Assembly: GCA_947502925.1 (NCBI GenBank) | Contig: CANNBS010000005.1 | Coordinates: 124,001 to 188,000 of the forward strand | DNA length: 64,000 nt | Reading direction: 5' to 3' | Source: an uncultured Marinicella sp. | GTDB taxonomy: Bacteria > Pseudomonadota > Gammaproteobacteria > Xanthomonadales > Marinicellaceae | In this document: positions 17,710 through 28,035 of the stretch, piece after piece | Layout: each line of letters starts with the position of its first letter | Numbering within the stretch: position 1 is the stretch's first letter | Translations under genes and position numbers: made by a program | The notes under the pieces: model-generated | Told to the model about the DNA's origin: nothing | Database searches by the model: none | The model's input: only the letters and a program-made list of their open reading frames with translations

Positions 17710-18939
17710 ATGCCCATGATTAAATTTAAAAAAACCGCGTTAGCGTCTGCGATATTAGCGGCTACTTTCAGCGCTGTACCTATGGCATCCCAGGCCGCAG
17801 CTGACGAACCATCAGCAGATAAAAGCAAGGCCTCTTTGTCTTTTCGCTATCGTTATGAAATGGTGGATCAGGAAAACTTCGCCAAAGACGCCAATGCCTC
17901 GACATTGCGCACCCGCTTAAATTATAAAACCGCTGACTATAATGGCTGGCGCTTTTTTATCGAAGCGGATAATGTCACTGAAATTTGGGGTGATCACTAT
18001 AACGCCGCCGCCGGCAATACACCCAACAGAACGCAATACCCGGTGGTGGCTGATCCCACCGGCACTGAAATCAATCAGGCCTGGGTGAGTTTTCAGTTTA
18101 ACGACAAAGCCGCCACAAAATTAGGCCGACAACGTATTTTGCTGGATAACCAGCGCTTTGTCGGTGGTGTTGGCTGGCGCCAGAACGAACAAACCTACGA
18201 TGCCCTGTCCTTTGATTTTAATGTCGCCGACAGTCGCTTATTTTTAGCGTATGTGGATCATGTCAACCGCATTTTCGGTGAAGACGTACCCGCAGGGGAT
18301 CATGACAACCAGACTTTATTGGCCAACTGGAATAAAACCTGGGGTGGAAAACATCACATCAAAGCCTATTATTATGGCATCGAAAACGATGATGCCCCGG
18401 CTTTTTCAACAGATACGTTTGGTATCGGCTATAAAACGCATTTTGATGTGGGCGCACAGAAATTAAAGCTCGGTTTGGAATACGCCAGCCAGTCTGATGC
18501 GGATAATAATCCGGTTAACTACGATGCCGATTATTGGCGGTTTGATGTCGCGATGACTTTTAACAATGGTGAATTTTTTGCCGGTCATGAAATACTCGAA
18601 GGCAGTGATACAAAAACCGGGGCTTCATTCAGAACACCGCTGGCCACATTGCATGCTTTTAATGGTTGGGCTGATCAATTCCTGGCGACACCTGATAAAG
18701 GCCTTGTGGATACCTTTATCGGTGTTAAAGGCAGCATCAACGGCTGGGGCTGGCAAGCCAAATACCATCAATTTGACTCAGATGCCGGTTCCGGTCAACT
18801 GGGTTCTGAATTTGATGTTTCCCTGAGCAAAAAACTGGGTCAAAAGGCCGGTATGTTACTAAAGGCCGCTGATTATTCGGCGGATCAACACAGCCAGGAC
18901 ACCCAAAAAGTATGGGTGATGTTCAGCTATAGTTTGTAA
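17710..18939 (+). CDS. Outer-membrane beta-barrel porin (alginate-export-like family)
   Basis: 409 residues with a signal peptide (about 1-30, A-S-Q-A-A-A). The mature part is alternating beta-strands ending in V-W-V-M-F-S-Y-S-L, a plausible barrel C-terminus. The opening S-L-S-F-R-Y-R-Y-E-M-V-D-Q and the W-R-F-F-I-E-A-D-N-V segment resemble the alginate-export/DUF1302-like porins. An internal ATG seven bases on (M-I-K-F-K-K) is an equally good start. Its own FNR-type promoter and position before norCBQD suggest induction under low oxygen or NO, perhaps for anion or organic-acid uptake (inference). Confidence 0.8.
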   Translation: MPMIKFKKTALASAILAATFSAVPMASQAAADEPSADKSKASLSFRYRYEMVDQENFAKDANASTLRTRLNYKTADYNGWRFFIEADNVTEIWGDHYNAAAGNTPNRTQYPVVADPTGTEINQAWVSFQFNDKAATKLGRQRILLDNQRFVGGVGWRQNEQTYDALSFDFNVADSRLFLAYVDHVNRIFGEDVPAGDHDNQTLLANWNKTWGGKHHIKAYYYGIENDDAPAFSTDTFGIGYKTHFDVGAQKLKLGLEYASQSDADNNPVNYDADYWRFDVAMTFNNGEFFAGHEILEGSDTKTGASFRTPLATLHAFNGWADQFLATPDKGLVDTFIGVKGSINGWGWQAKYHQFDSDAGSGQLGSEFDVSLSKKLGQKAGMLLKAADYSADQHSQDTQKVWVMFSYSL

Positions 18940-18953
18940 TTTTAAACATAACA

Positions 18954-18990
18954 TTGACCCAGGTCATATAATTCGTTACCCTAACTAATT
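18954..18990 (+). promoter_or_regulatory. Probable FNR/Dnr-type box of norCBQD
   Basis: TTGACCCAGGTCAT (18954-18967) is an inverted repeat, TGAC-CCAG-GTCA, matching the Dnr/NnrR variant TTGAC-N4-GTCAA at nine of ten box positions. A -10-like TAACTA is at 18982-18987. The spacing is close to but slightly shorter than the porin promoter, so this assignment is less certain. Confidence 0.6.
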
Positions 18991-19065
18991 AAAATGCCCC
19001 TGGTTTAGTAAACAGCCCTGCCAGAATTCCGGCAGGGCACCTTGTCAACAAAAAAAGAGAATCTC

Positions 19066-19500
19066 ATGAAAGAACTATTTACCAAAAGTGTTTCCAGAAA
19101 CATTTATTATGGTGGCTCATTGTTTTTCATCCTGTTGTTCTTGGTGCTGACTTTTGATACGCACAAAAGAATACCGGCGACTGATAACAGAGAAAACCTG
19201 ACCGAACAAGTGGCTCACGGCAAACGCCTGTGGGAAGAAAACAACTGTGTCGGTTGCCACACATTACTGGGAGAAGGTGCTTATTTTGCACCTGAATTAG
19301 CCAATGTCTATGATCGTTTTGGTCAAAGTACGGACGCCATTAAAGCCTTTATTATGAGTCGCCCTGCTAACGGCATTCCCGGTCGTCGATCCATGCCGCA
19401 ATTTAATTTCACTGATGAAGAACTTGAAGCCCTGGCTCAGTTTTTAAAATATGTGAATGGTATCGAAGCCCAAAACTGGCCACCCAACATTCAAGGATAA
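19066..19500 (+). CDS. norC: Nitric oxide reductase cytochrome c subunit NorC
   Basis: 144 residues from the ATG at 19066, which has AAGAGA upstream; a TTG extension to 19042 is unlikely. One N-terminal TM helix (about 12-32) anchors a periplasmic cytochrome c domain with heme site C-V-G-C-H at about 61-65, and a later Met in R-R-S-M-P-Q-F-N-F-T as the axial ligand. It passes electrons to NorB for 2 NO to N2O reduction. It lies 12 bases before norB in the standard norCBQD order. Confidence 0.95.
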   Translation: MKELFTKSVSRNIYYGGSLFFILLFLVLTFDTHKRIPATDNRENLTEQVAHGKRLWEENNCVGCHTLLGEGAYFAPELANVYDRFGQSTDAIKAFIMSRPANGIPGRRSMPQFNFTDEELEALAQFLKYVNGIEAQNWPPNIQG

Positions 19501-19509
19501 CGGAGTTAA

Positions 19510-20922
<1,413 letters not shown>

Positions 20923-20936
20923 TGTCACTTAATAAT

Positions 20937-20966
20937 AGGGTGGCCCTTTCGGGCTGCCCTTTTTTA
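20937..20966 (+). terminator. Terminator-like hairpin between norB and norQ
   Basis: AGGGTGGCCC-TTTC-GGGCTGCCCT followed by six T. Because norQ starts only about 14 bases later, it may act as an attenuator that lowers norQD relative to norCB. Confidence 0.75.
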
Positions 20967-20979
20967 TTGAATAAATATT

Positions 20980-21792
20980 ATGTCTAATACCAGCCCACTC
21001 AAACATTCCGATTCACTCAGCTACTATCAACAACAAAACAATGAAGTGGCACTGTTTGAATCCGCCTGGCACAATCAGTTACCGGTTTTGTTAAAAGGCC
21101 CCACCGGTTGTGGTAAAACCCGGTTTGTCCAGCATATGGCTGAAAAACTGGGACGAAAGCTTTACACCGTGGCCTGCCACGAAGACTTAACTGCTTCTGA
21201 CTTGATTGGTCGCCACCTGATTGGTGACGGTGAAACCTACTGGCAAGATGGCCCACTAACCCGGGCCGTTCGAGAAGGCGCGATCTGTTACCTTGATGAG
21301 GTGGTGGAAGCGCGTAAAGACAGTATTGTGGTGATGCATCCGCTCACTGATGACCGTCGTATTTTACCGATTGACCGCACCGGCGAGTTGCTCAATGCAC
21401 CACCTGAATTTATGCTGGTGGTGTCTTATAATCCGGGCTATCAGAACTTACTCAAAGGCATGAAACCCTCCACAAAGCAGCGCTTTATGTCGATGAGTTT
21501 TGACTACCCTGAACGTGAACTGGAAGCCGAAATTGTCGCCAAAGAAGCCGGTGTTGACTTGGAACTGGCGAAATTACTGGCACGTTTGGCCGGTCACATC
21601 AGACAGCTCAAAGACCACGACTTAGAAGAATCAGCCTCAACACGCTTATTAATTTATGCCGCGACTTTAATTAAAAGTGGTATTTCGATATCTGAAGCCT
21701 GCCGGGCCGCCATTGCCGAACCCTTGAGTGATGACATTGAAGTGGTTGAAGCACTGATGCAGGTGATGAATGCGCAACTGGGCGACGACTGA
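20980..21792 (+). CDS. norQ: NorQ/CbbQ family MoxR-type AAA+ ATPase
   Basis: 270 residues. Walker A G-P-T-G-C-G-K-T at about 40-47, Walker B-like A-I-C-Y-L-D-E-V-V-E-A, sensor S-Y-N-P-G-Y-Q, and the CbbQ_C tail with R-L-L-I-Y-A-A-T-L-I-K-S-G. NorQ works with NorD to insert the non-heme iron into NorB. It follows norB by 57 bases, after the terminator-like hairpin. Confidence 0.94.
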   Translation: MSNTSPLKHSDSLSYYQQQNNEVALFESAWHNQLPVLLKGPTGCGKTRFVQHMAEKLGRKLYTVACHEDLTASDLIGRHLIGDGETYWQDGPLTRAVREGAICYLDEVVEARKDSIVVMHPLTDDRRILPIDRTGELLNAPPEFMLVVSYNPGYQNLLKGMKPSTKQRFMSMSFDYPERELEAEIVAKEAGVDLELAKLLARLAGHIRQLKDHDLEESASTRLLIYAATLIKSGISISEACRAAIAEPLSDDIEVVEALMQVMNAQLGDD

Positions 21793-21801
21793 TTGGTTAT
21801 C

Positions 21802-22025
21802 ACATAATAAGTCCATCCTGTACTTATTATGTTCGGTCAAAAAATATTTAAACGTAAAAATATGATTTTACTAATATTTTTTGACCTTACCTGAGCCATG
21901 TGGCTCAGGATGGCACTTCCATGTGCCACAACATCGACCTGAAAGACACTGTTGACAGTAAACTTTTGGTCGAAATAAATTTTATATTTTAGTTTTTATT
22001 TTTATACACGTAAGTGTCTTTCAGG
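21802..22025. promoter_or_regulatory. Series of five stem-loops in the norQ-norD gap
   Basis: Five inverted repeats are packed in 224 bases: ACATAATAAG/CTTATTATGT (21802-21832); GGTCAAAAAATATT/AATATTTTTTGACC (21835-21886), with an inner GTAAAA/TTTTAC; CTGAGCCA-TG-TGGCTCAG (21891-21908); TGGCAC/GTGCCA (21911-21928); and CCTGAAAGACACT/AGTGTCTTTCAGG (21938-22025). The loop of the first (CCATCCTG, 21813-21820) is complementary to CAGGATGG (21906-21913) at the third and fourth. The last arm covers the only AGG upstream of norD, 11 bases before its ATG. A structured leader or a mobile palindromic element are both possible. Confidence 0.75.
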
Positions 22026-22035
22026 TTCGATTAAA

Positions 22036-23868
22036 ATGGAAGAATGGGTTGGTGTTAAATGGCACCATTACATCACCAATAAAAGCACCCTCCGCTATCG
22101 AGAGGCAACGGTCAAACTCAGTGATTTGGGTAAACGTCTGGCGGTATATTTTCGCGCGCTGGGTGGTGATCCGGGCTTAAGCCTGGCCGAAACATCGGAT
22201 TATATCCATGATGGTCATCGGACTTTTTTGCAAAAAATGGCCGGCTCCGGTGTGAAACAAGCCCTACCCCATTTCCACAATGAGTTTTTCTTTTTACCGC
22301 ATCAAATCGATTGTTTTCCCTCAAAGAAAGCCAACGAAGCCCTGTATTACTGGCTGACGGCTCTGGCCAGCCTGAATCACACGCCCCACAAACATCATTG
22401 GATAAAACACAACCAATATTTAAGCCAGCAGATACTTAACAACTGGCCGGGCTTACGGTCACGTTATAAGATTCTGTCACGCTTACAATTACAACATCGG
22501 CCGAAAATCAGTTCATTGCCCAAAAAATTACAGCCGGTTGAACGTGCTTTACAAAAAGTGATTGCCGATCCCTGGTGCGACAATGACATTGAAGTTGGTC
22601 ATGATGTGCAGCCTTTACCGGTGATGTTATGGCTTTACCCGTCACCGATTAACACCGTGGCCGAACGCCGGGATCAGGACCATCAGGGTGATCAGGAACA
22701 GGAACAAAAACTGGCCGCTAAAAACCTCGGTGATAAAAAATATAAAGCCGAGCAGATGGATGACCGTGATCAGGGTGATGGTCTGATTGCCTTTCGATTA
22801 GAAAGTCTGTTTACCTGGTCTGAATTTTTAAACCTGGATCGTTCTGAAGAAGACACCGATGATGAGGACTTACAAAGTGTCGCAGATGATTTAGACAAAA
22901 TCACCGTCAGCAGCGGCAAAACAGCCAGTAAGGTGAAGCTCGATTTAGATTTACCTTCTGCTGAATACGATGATGTGGTCTTGACTGAAGGTATTTTACT
23001 GCCTGAATGGCATTACAAAAAAGAACAACTGATTGAAAAACAATGCGCCTTACAAACCATGGCGCTGAATATCACAGAACCGGCACAGTGGCGGGAAGAA
23101 ACCCGCAAACAGGCGAAAATACTTAAACGTCAGTTTGAAACTTTAAAACCCCAACGTAAATGGCTGGATCGGCAGGAACAGGGTGATGAAGCCGATTTAA
23201 ACAGTTTTCTTGATTTCAGCGTGCAGCGCTCCATGGGCCAAGGCACCACAGATCCCAATTTATACCGTCAGCTTCACCAAACTAACCGTGATTTATCGAC
23301 ACTGTTATTGGCCGATTTATCTTTATCCACCGATGCCTTTGTTTCCGGTGACCGCAAGGTGATTGATGTGATCCGTGAATCACTGTATATATTTGGCGAA
23401 TGCTTAAGTGCTGCCGGCGAACGTTTTTCAATTACCGGCTTTGCTTCTAAACTACGCAGTCATGTGCGTTATTATGAACTCAAAGGCTTTGAAGACAGCT
23501 ATGATGACACCGTGCGTAACCGGATATATGCCATTAAACCCAATTATTATACCCGCATGGGTGCTGCCATACGTTATGCCACCAAACAACTGGCCGCGCA
23601 AAAAACAGGTCAGAAGTTATTGCTGATATTAACCGACGGTAAACCCAACGATCTGGACCAGTACGAAGGCCGTTATGGTATGGAAGACACCAAACATGCC
23701 GTCAATGCTGCCCGCAAAGAGGGCCTGGTGCCCTTTTGTATCTCCATCGATATCGAGCCTCATGATTATCTGGCTTACATTTTCGGCGGCCAATCCTTTC
23801 TTCATATTAAACACATCGAAGAACTGCCCAAAAAACTCCCCATGCTGTTTTACCAGTTAACCCATTAA
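22036..23868 (+). CDS. norD: NorD, von Willebrand factor A domain protein for NO reductase activation
   Basis: 610 residues. A long N-terminal region of mostly alpha-helical type, an acidic stretch near 270-300 (R-S-E-E-D-T-D-D-E-D-L), and a C-terminal VWA domain with MIDAS motif D-L-S-L-S-T near 425 and the later L-I-L-T-D-G-K-P-N-D. It is the partner of NorQ in assembling the NorB active site. The start lacks a free Shine-Dalgarno; its weak AGG is buried in the stem-loop just upstream. Confidence 0.93.
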   Translation: MEEWVGVKWHHYITNKSTLRYREATVKLSDLGKRLAVYFRALGGDPGLSLAETSDYIHDGHRTFLQKMAGSGVKQALPHFHNEFFFLPHQIDCFPSKKANEALYYWLTALASLNHTPHKHHWIKHNQYLSQQILNNWPGLRSRYKILSRLQLQHRPKISSLPKKLQPVERALQKVIADPWCDNDIEVGHDVQPLPVMLWLYPSPINTVAERRDQDHQGDQEQEQKLAAKNLGDKKYKAEQMDDRDQGDGLIAFRLESLFTWSEFLNLDRSEEDTDDEDLQSVADDLDKITVSSGKTASKVKLDLDLPSAEYDDVVLTEGILLPEWHYKKEQLIEKQCALQTMALNITEPAQWREETRKQAKILKRQFETLKPQRKWLDRQEQGDEADLNSFLDFSVQRSMGQGTTDPNLYRQLHQTNRDLSTLLLADLSLSTDAFVSGDRKVIDVIRESLYIFGECLSAAGERFSITGFASKLRSHVRYYELKGFEDSYDDTVRNRIYAIKPNYYTRMGAAIRYATKQLAAQKTGQKLLLILTDGKPNDLDQYEGRYGMEDTKHAVNAARKEGLVPFCISIDIEPHDYLAYIFGGQSFLHIKHIEELPKKLPMLFYQLTH

Positions 23869-23916
23869 TTTATTATTTTAATCCGTGGTGTATTTAAGAA
23901 AAAACCTAAATAAAAA

Positions 23917-24022
23917 CCGTCATATCGACCGAGCGAAGCGAGTGGAGATATCTCCTTAACCTGGAAATTTGCGTCAAATTTGAGGAGATTCCTCCATGCG
24001 CTTCGCTTAGTCGGAATGACGT
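23917..24022. repeat. Palindromic intergenic repeat, about 106 bp
   Basis: The left half (from 23918, C-G-T-C-A-T-A-T-C-G-A-C) and the right half (ending ...T-C-G-G-A-A-T-G-A-C-G at 24021) are imperfect reverse complements, both containing GCGAAGCG/CGCTTCGC and GGAGATATCTCC/GGAGATTCCTCC. The centre is a perfect AAATTTG-CGT-CAAATTT (23965-23981). It resembles the GTCATTCCGA-type intergenic repeats common in proteobacterial genomes. It separates norD from the convergent gene at 24105. Confidence 0.8.
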
Positions 24023-24104
24023 GACTTTTTTAAGTATTAAAAACATACATATGAAACAATTATCATTCCAAATGCACCACGGATAATTCTATAAAAAAAC
24101 TATT

Positions 24105-24647
24105 TTATTTTGTCCAGTCTATATCCTGATAGGAAACTTCTTTTTTAAGCTCATCGGCAAGGCGCTTTAAAACGCCGTGATTAATTTTATTACCCATATT
24201 TGAATCAGCGTTTTTCTCAAGAATCGCAATGTTTGCTTTCAAAGTTTCTTCATTTTTGTTTAAAAAGGCAACGGTGCCATCAATATATTCATTCCACATA
24301 AGCTCGGTCGGATTTTTTTCGTATTTGGCACTTTTAAAATAACCAATTGACTCTTTTTCATGTCCGCTGGCCGCTAAAGCCTGACCAATGTGAAATGACA
24401 GATTTTTTGTTTGAGTCTTGGTGAGTTCAGCTTTATTCGATAGATAGTTTATTGAAGCAAGCGCACCCTCATATTGACAATTTTTGCTAAAGGACCTTAA
24501 ACCGACGCCGGGCGTTTGGTCATACTCTTGATAACTTAAACTTAAAACATTTGAAATCGTGTCTTCAAACTGCTCAACACATGAGGAACCAGCAAATGAC
24601 TCAACTGACAAGGTAATTAACAATATTAAAATGAGCATTTTTTTCAT
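24105..24647 (-). CDS. Exported hypothetical protein, TPR-like helical
   Basis: 180 residues with a clear signal peptide (M-K-K-M-L-I-L-I-L-L-I-T-L-S-V-E-S-F-A-G, cleaved near 19). Two cysteines in the mature part (about 23 and 57) could form a disulfide. The rest is alpha-helical, with A-L-A-A-S-G-H-E-K-E-S-I-G-Y-F-K-S-A-K-Y reminiscent of a single TPR hairpin. I do not recognise the family. AT-rich relative to its neighbours. It lies downstream of pdxB on the same strand with a gap of 64 bases. Confidence 0.7.
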   Translation of the reverse strand: MKKMLILILLITLSVESFAGSSCVEQFEDTISNVLSLSYQEYDQTPGVGLRSFSKNCQYEGALASINYLSNKAELTKTQTKNLSFHIGQALAASGHEKESIGYFKSAKYEKNPTELMWNEYIDGTVAFLNKNEETLKANIAILEKNADSNMGNKINHGVLKRLADELKKEVSYQDIDWTK

Positions 24648-24711
24648 AAGATCACAAACTATTTAGAGTTTCATCATTAAATAATAAGCAATAAAATATG
24701 TCAATAAGGTT

Positions 24712-25776
24712 TTAAACAGATGCTAAAAATTCGTGCCGAATGGGATAATTTTTTCTCAGTTTATCAAATGATTGGGGCAGGTTGTTAATTTCATTCCTGA
24801 GTGCCTGATCATCCCGACTGATGTCATAATAAGACAGCAACTTAGACACCTTGTTTTCATCCGTTTGTGGTTGCCAGGGGTCATTAACCCGTATATTTCT
24901 GTCTAAAGCTGTTCGTTTAAACGGTACATGAAAATAATCAGTCAATGCCTGACATAGCATCGCGGTGGCGCGCCATTTACCCTCGATGGCGTAACCGGCA
25001 ATGTGGGGCGTAGCCAACAGGCAATGCTTAACAAGCTCTGCATTAATCATCGGCTCATTCTGCCACACATCCAAAACCAAATTAACCGGATTTTCGTTGT
25101 CTTGAAAATGTTGCAAGGCCATTTGATTATCGAGAATATCACCCCGAGCTGTATTTATCAGTAGCTGATTTGCAGACAATGATTTTAAAAAAGACGCATC
25201 GATCAGATGTCTAGTTGGCCAGGGGCCTCGTTGTGTTAAAGGCACATGAAAGCTGATGACATCGGCCTTACTCATAGACTGTAAGGAATAAAAACTTACA
25301 TTCGGTTCCTGAACCTGTCGCGGTGGATCACACAACAGACAACGCACATTCATCTGCTCAAGATAGGCTTGCAACAAACCGCCGATTCGTCCCACACCCA
25401 CAATGCCCACCGTTAGCCCCTCAAAAGTTCGCTTAGTCCGTTGCAACCAAAAAGCCATCGACGTTAGAACATATTCAACCACCGATTGGGCGTTACTGCC
25501 CGGCGCATAGGCAAAGCCAACACCCGAATCGTTAAGGTAATCAATGTCAATGTGGTCCAGGCCAATGGTGGCGGTGCCGACAAATTTAACGGGTGTGCCC
25601 TTGAGCAAATCTGCATTAACACGGGTCACGGAGCGCACCAATAAAGCATCCACTGCGGATAGATCAGAACGTTGTATATCACGGCCGGGCATCTTTTCAA
25701 CAGCCACATCTTCACCAAAAGCATGAGCCAAGCCCGGGATATTTTCATCCGCAAGAATGCGCACAGAAGCAGACAT
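24712..25776 (-). CDS. pdxB: Erythronate-4-phosphate dehydrogenase PdxB
   Basis: 354 residues of the D-2-hydroxyacid dehydrogenase family. NAD motif G-I-V-G-V-G-R-I-G (about 125), catalytic Arg in N-T-A-R-G-D-I-L-D, and the Glu/His pair in V-W-Q-N-E-P and T-P-H-I-A-G-Y-A-I-E-G-K. The last, A-G-Y-A-I-E-G-K, and the extra C-terminal domain distinguish PdxB from other family members. It acts in the DXP-dependent pyridoxal-phosphate pathway. It lies 17 bases downstream of recQ on the same strand, so the two are probably cotranscribed. Confidence 0.95.
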   Translation of the reverse strand: MSASVRILADENIPGLAHAFGEDVAVEKMPGRDIQRSDLSAVDALLVRSVTRVNADLLKGTPVKFVGTATIGLDHIDIDYLNDSGVGFAYAPGSNAQSVVEYVLTSMAFWLQRTKRTFEGLTVGIVGVGRIGGLLQAYLEQMNVRCLLCDPPRQVQEPNVSFYSLQSMSKADVISFHVPLTQRGPWPTRHLIDASFLKSLSANQLLINTARGDILDNQMALQHFQDNENPVNLVLDVWQNEPMINAELVKHCLLATPHIAGYAIEGKWRATAMLCQALTDYFHVPFKRTALDRNIRVNDPWQPQTDENKVSKLLSYYDISRDDQALRNEINNLPQSFDKLRKNYPIRHEFLASV

Positions 25777-25793
25777 GGATTTAAGACCCTGAA

Positions 25794-27908
25794 TTATTCA
25801 AGCTCAGCCAGTACACAACGAAGCACACCGTATTCATACAATCCATCCAAGGCATCATAAACCGGCTTGAGCTTTTTGTCTTCGATGTAACCGGTCATTT
25901 CAGCGGTTTCTTCGATGTAATCAATTTCATTGTCATCCAGTTCTGTCACCGACTTTCGATCAACCAGACCGGCGGCAATGGCTTGTGATAAATGGGCATA
26001 AACCGTTTTGGTGTTTAAATCCAGCGTTTCAGCCACCGCATCCACCGATTGTAATTCTAAAAAGTGATCTAAACTGACATTGACCTCATCGTCCAATCGG
26101 TTATCCAGCTTTTCAGGCAAGGGATTGGCTTTAATGACCTCGAGAAAAGCCTCACCGTATTTAGCCAGTTTATATTCACCCACACCGGAAATGTACATAA
26201 ATTTTTCACCTTCCACCGGTCTTTTTTTCACCATTTCAAGTAAGGAGGCGTCACTGAAAATCACATAGGGTGGCACGCCATGCTCAGCCGCTAAATCTGT
26301 ACGCAATTCACGCAAGGCATTCCACAAAATGGTGTCGTGACGACCCAATTCCAGATTGTCATTCTGAGCGGTTTTATTTTTGGCCTTAACCACATCACGA
26401 AGATAGAATGACTCCTCGCCTTTTAGAATGGGCTTGGCTTTCTCCGTGAGCTTTAAAGCACCAAACTCATCATCCACTTGCACAAAACCGAGACTGATTA
26501 ACTGCCTGTAAAGACGGCGCCACCAGGTTTTTGGGTGGTCCTTGCCGATACCATAGACATTCAGCTGATGGTGTTTGAATTGTTTAATCCGCTCTTCATT
26601 TTCATTGCCGGTCAGGACATCAATCAGATACATCATACCGAAACGCTGTTCTGTGCGATAAACCGCAGACAGCGCCATTTGCGCTTCGGTACTGGCATCA
26701 ATTTTTTCAGGCGGGTTCAGACAATTATCACAATTACCACAGGGCTCAGCCAGTTCCTCACCAAAATAACGTAATAAAGTAATGCGCCGACATTCCAGTT
26801 GTTCACATAAATCAACCAGCGCATCCAGCTTATTATGCAGTACGTTTTTATACTCATCACCGGCTTCGGAGTCACGAATAAATTGCCGTTGCATGACCAC
26901 ATCTTTGTAGTTATAGGCCATCCAGGCATTCGCCGGACGTCCATCCCGGCCGGCACGACCGGTTTCCTGATAGTAGGACTCAATATTCTTGGGCATACTG
27001 AAATGTGCCACAAAGCGCACATCGGGTTTATCAATGCCCATACCAAATGCAATGGTGGCGACAATAATCACGCCATCTTCCATAAGAAAGCGCTTTTGAT
27101 TATTGGCCCTAACCCTGGCTGATAAGCCGGCATGATACGGTAAGGCCGTTCGACCCTGGCCGGTTAAATAATCAGCCACCGATTCAACCTTACGCCGCGA
27201 CAGACAATAAACAATGCCGGCCTCATCGCTATGGTTTTGGCTGATAAATTCCCACAGCTGCTGTTTACCGCGATCCTGTTCTTCAATGGCGTATCGAATA
27301 TTGGGCCGGTCAAAACTGGATATAAATTGCTTTGCGTCCTGCAAATTAAGCTCACGGACAATTTCATCGCGCACCCGCTCATCGGCGGTGGCGGTTAAAG
27401 CCACCCGAGGCACATCAGGAAATTCTTTGCTTAACACCGATAATTTCTGGTATTCGGGTCTGAAATCATGGCCCCATTGTGATACACAATGGGCTTCATC
27501 AATGGCAAAGAGCGCAATATCAACGGTCTTTAAAAACGCCTGCATATCCTCATTCGATAGGCGTTCTGGCGACATATAGAGTAAGTCCAATTCACCGGAC
27601 TGCGTCTTCTGCTCAATCGATTTAACTTCTGAGGCAGATAACGTTGAATTAATGTAAGCGGCATCAACGCCTAAAAGCTGTAAAGCATTGACCTGATCTT
27701 CCATCAAGGCAATTAAAGGTGAAATGACCACCCCCACACCCTCACGTACAATCGATGGAATCTGATAGCACAGGGACTTGCCGCCACCGGTGGGCATCAA
27801 GACCAGCGCGTCTTCGCCGTTTAATATCGAAGCCACAATGTCCGCTTGCTGACTGCGAAAATCACTGTAGCCGAAGGTTTCATTTAGTATCTTCTTAGCT
27901 CTGTTCAT
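25794..27908 (-). CDS. recQ: ATP-dependent DNA helicase RecQ
   Basis: 704 residues. Walker A P-T-G-G-G-K-S at 39-45, D-E-A-H box (A-I-D-E-A-H-C-V-S-Q-W-G-H-D-F-R), helicase motif VI Q-E-T-G-R-A-G-R-D-G, zinc-binding C-R-R-I...C-G-N-C-D-N-C, the RQC winged helix, and an HRDC domain (A-E-H-G-V-P-P-Y-V-I-F-S-D). Beyond HRDC it carries about 95 extra residues with a helix-turn-helix (V-D-A-V-A-E-T-L-D-L-N-T-K-T-V-Y-A-H-L), making it longer than the E. coli form of about 610. The extra C-terminal HTH occurs in other RecQ subgroups. Confidence 0.95.
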   Translation of the reverse strand: MNRAKKILNETFGYSDFRSQQADIVASILNGEDALVLMPTGGGKSLCYQIPSIVREGVGVVISPLIALMEDQVNALQLLGVDAAYINSTLSASEVKSIEQKTQSGELDLLYMSPERLSNEDMQAFLKTVDIALFAIDEAHCVSQWGHDFRPEYQKLSVLSKEFPDVPRVALTATADERVRDEIVRELNLQDAKQFISSFDRPNIRYAIEEQDRGKQQLWEFISQNHSDEAGIVYCLSRRKVESVADYLTGQGRTALPYHAGLSARVRANNQKRFLMEDGVIIVATIAFGMGIDKPDVRFVAHFSMPKNIESYYQETGRAGRDGRPANAWMAYNYKDVVMQRQFIRDSEAGDEYKNVLHNKLDALVDLCEQLECRRITLLRYFGEELAEPCGNCDNCLNPPEKIDASTEAQMALSAVYRTEQRFGMMYLIDVLTGNENEERIKQFKHHQLNVYGIGKDHPKTWWRRLYRQLISLGFVQVDDEFGALKLTEKAKPILKGEESFYLRDVVKAKNKTAQNDNLELGRHDTILWNALRELRTDLAAEHGVPPYVIFSDASLLEMVKKRPVEGEKFMYISGVGEYKLAKYGEAFLEVIKANPLPEKLDNRLDDEVNVSLDHFLELQSVDAVAETLDLNTKTVYAHLSQAIAAGLVDRKSVTELDDNEIDYIEETAEMTGYIEDKKLKPVYDALDGLYEYGVLRCVLAELE

Positions 27909-28035
27909 CTCTATTATTTTAGATTAATAGACCGCCTTTAAGCAAGTACCACCATAAGAATTAAATTTTGGCCTTTTCTCACTTTTTGCGACAGCTGTGC
28001 TTTTTAATAACCACTCATCCAAAATTTCAAACTTA

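Noticed and set aside
21802-22025. Hairpin cluster considered as a CRISPR array
   Set aside because: The five stems differ in sequence; there is no direct repeat with regular spacers and no cas gene nearby.
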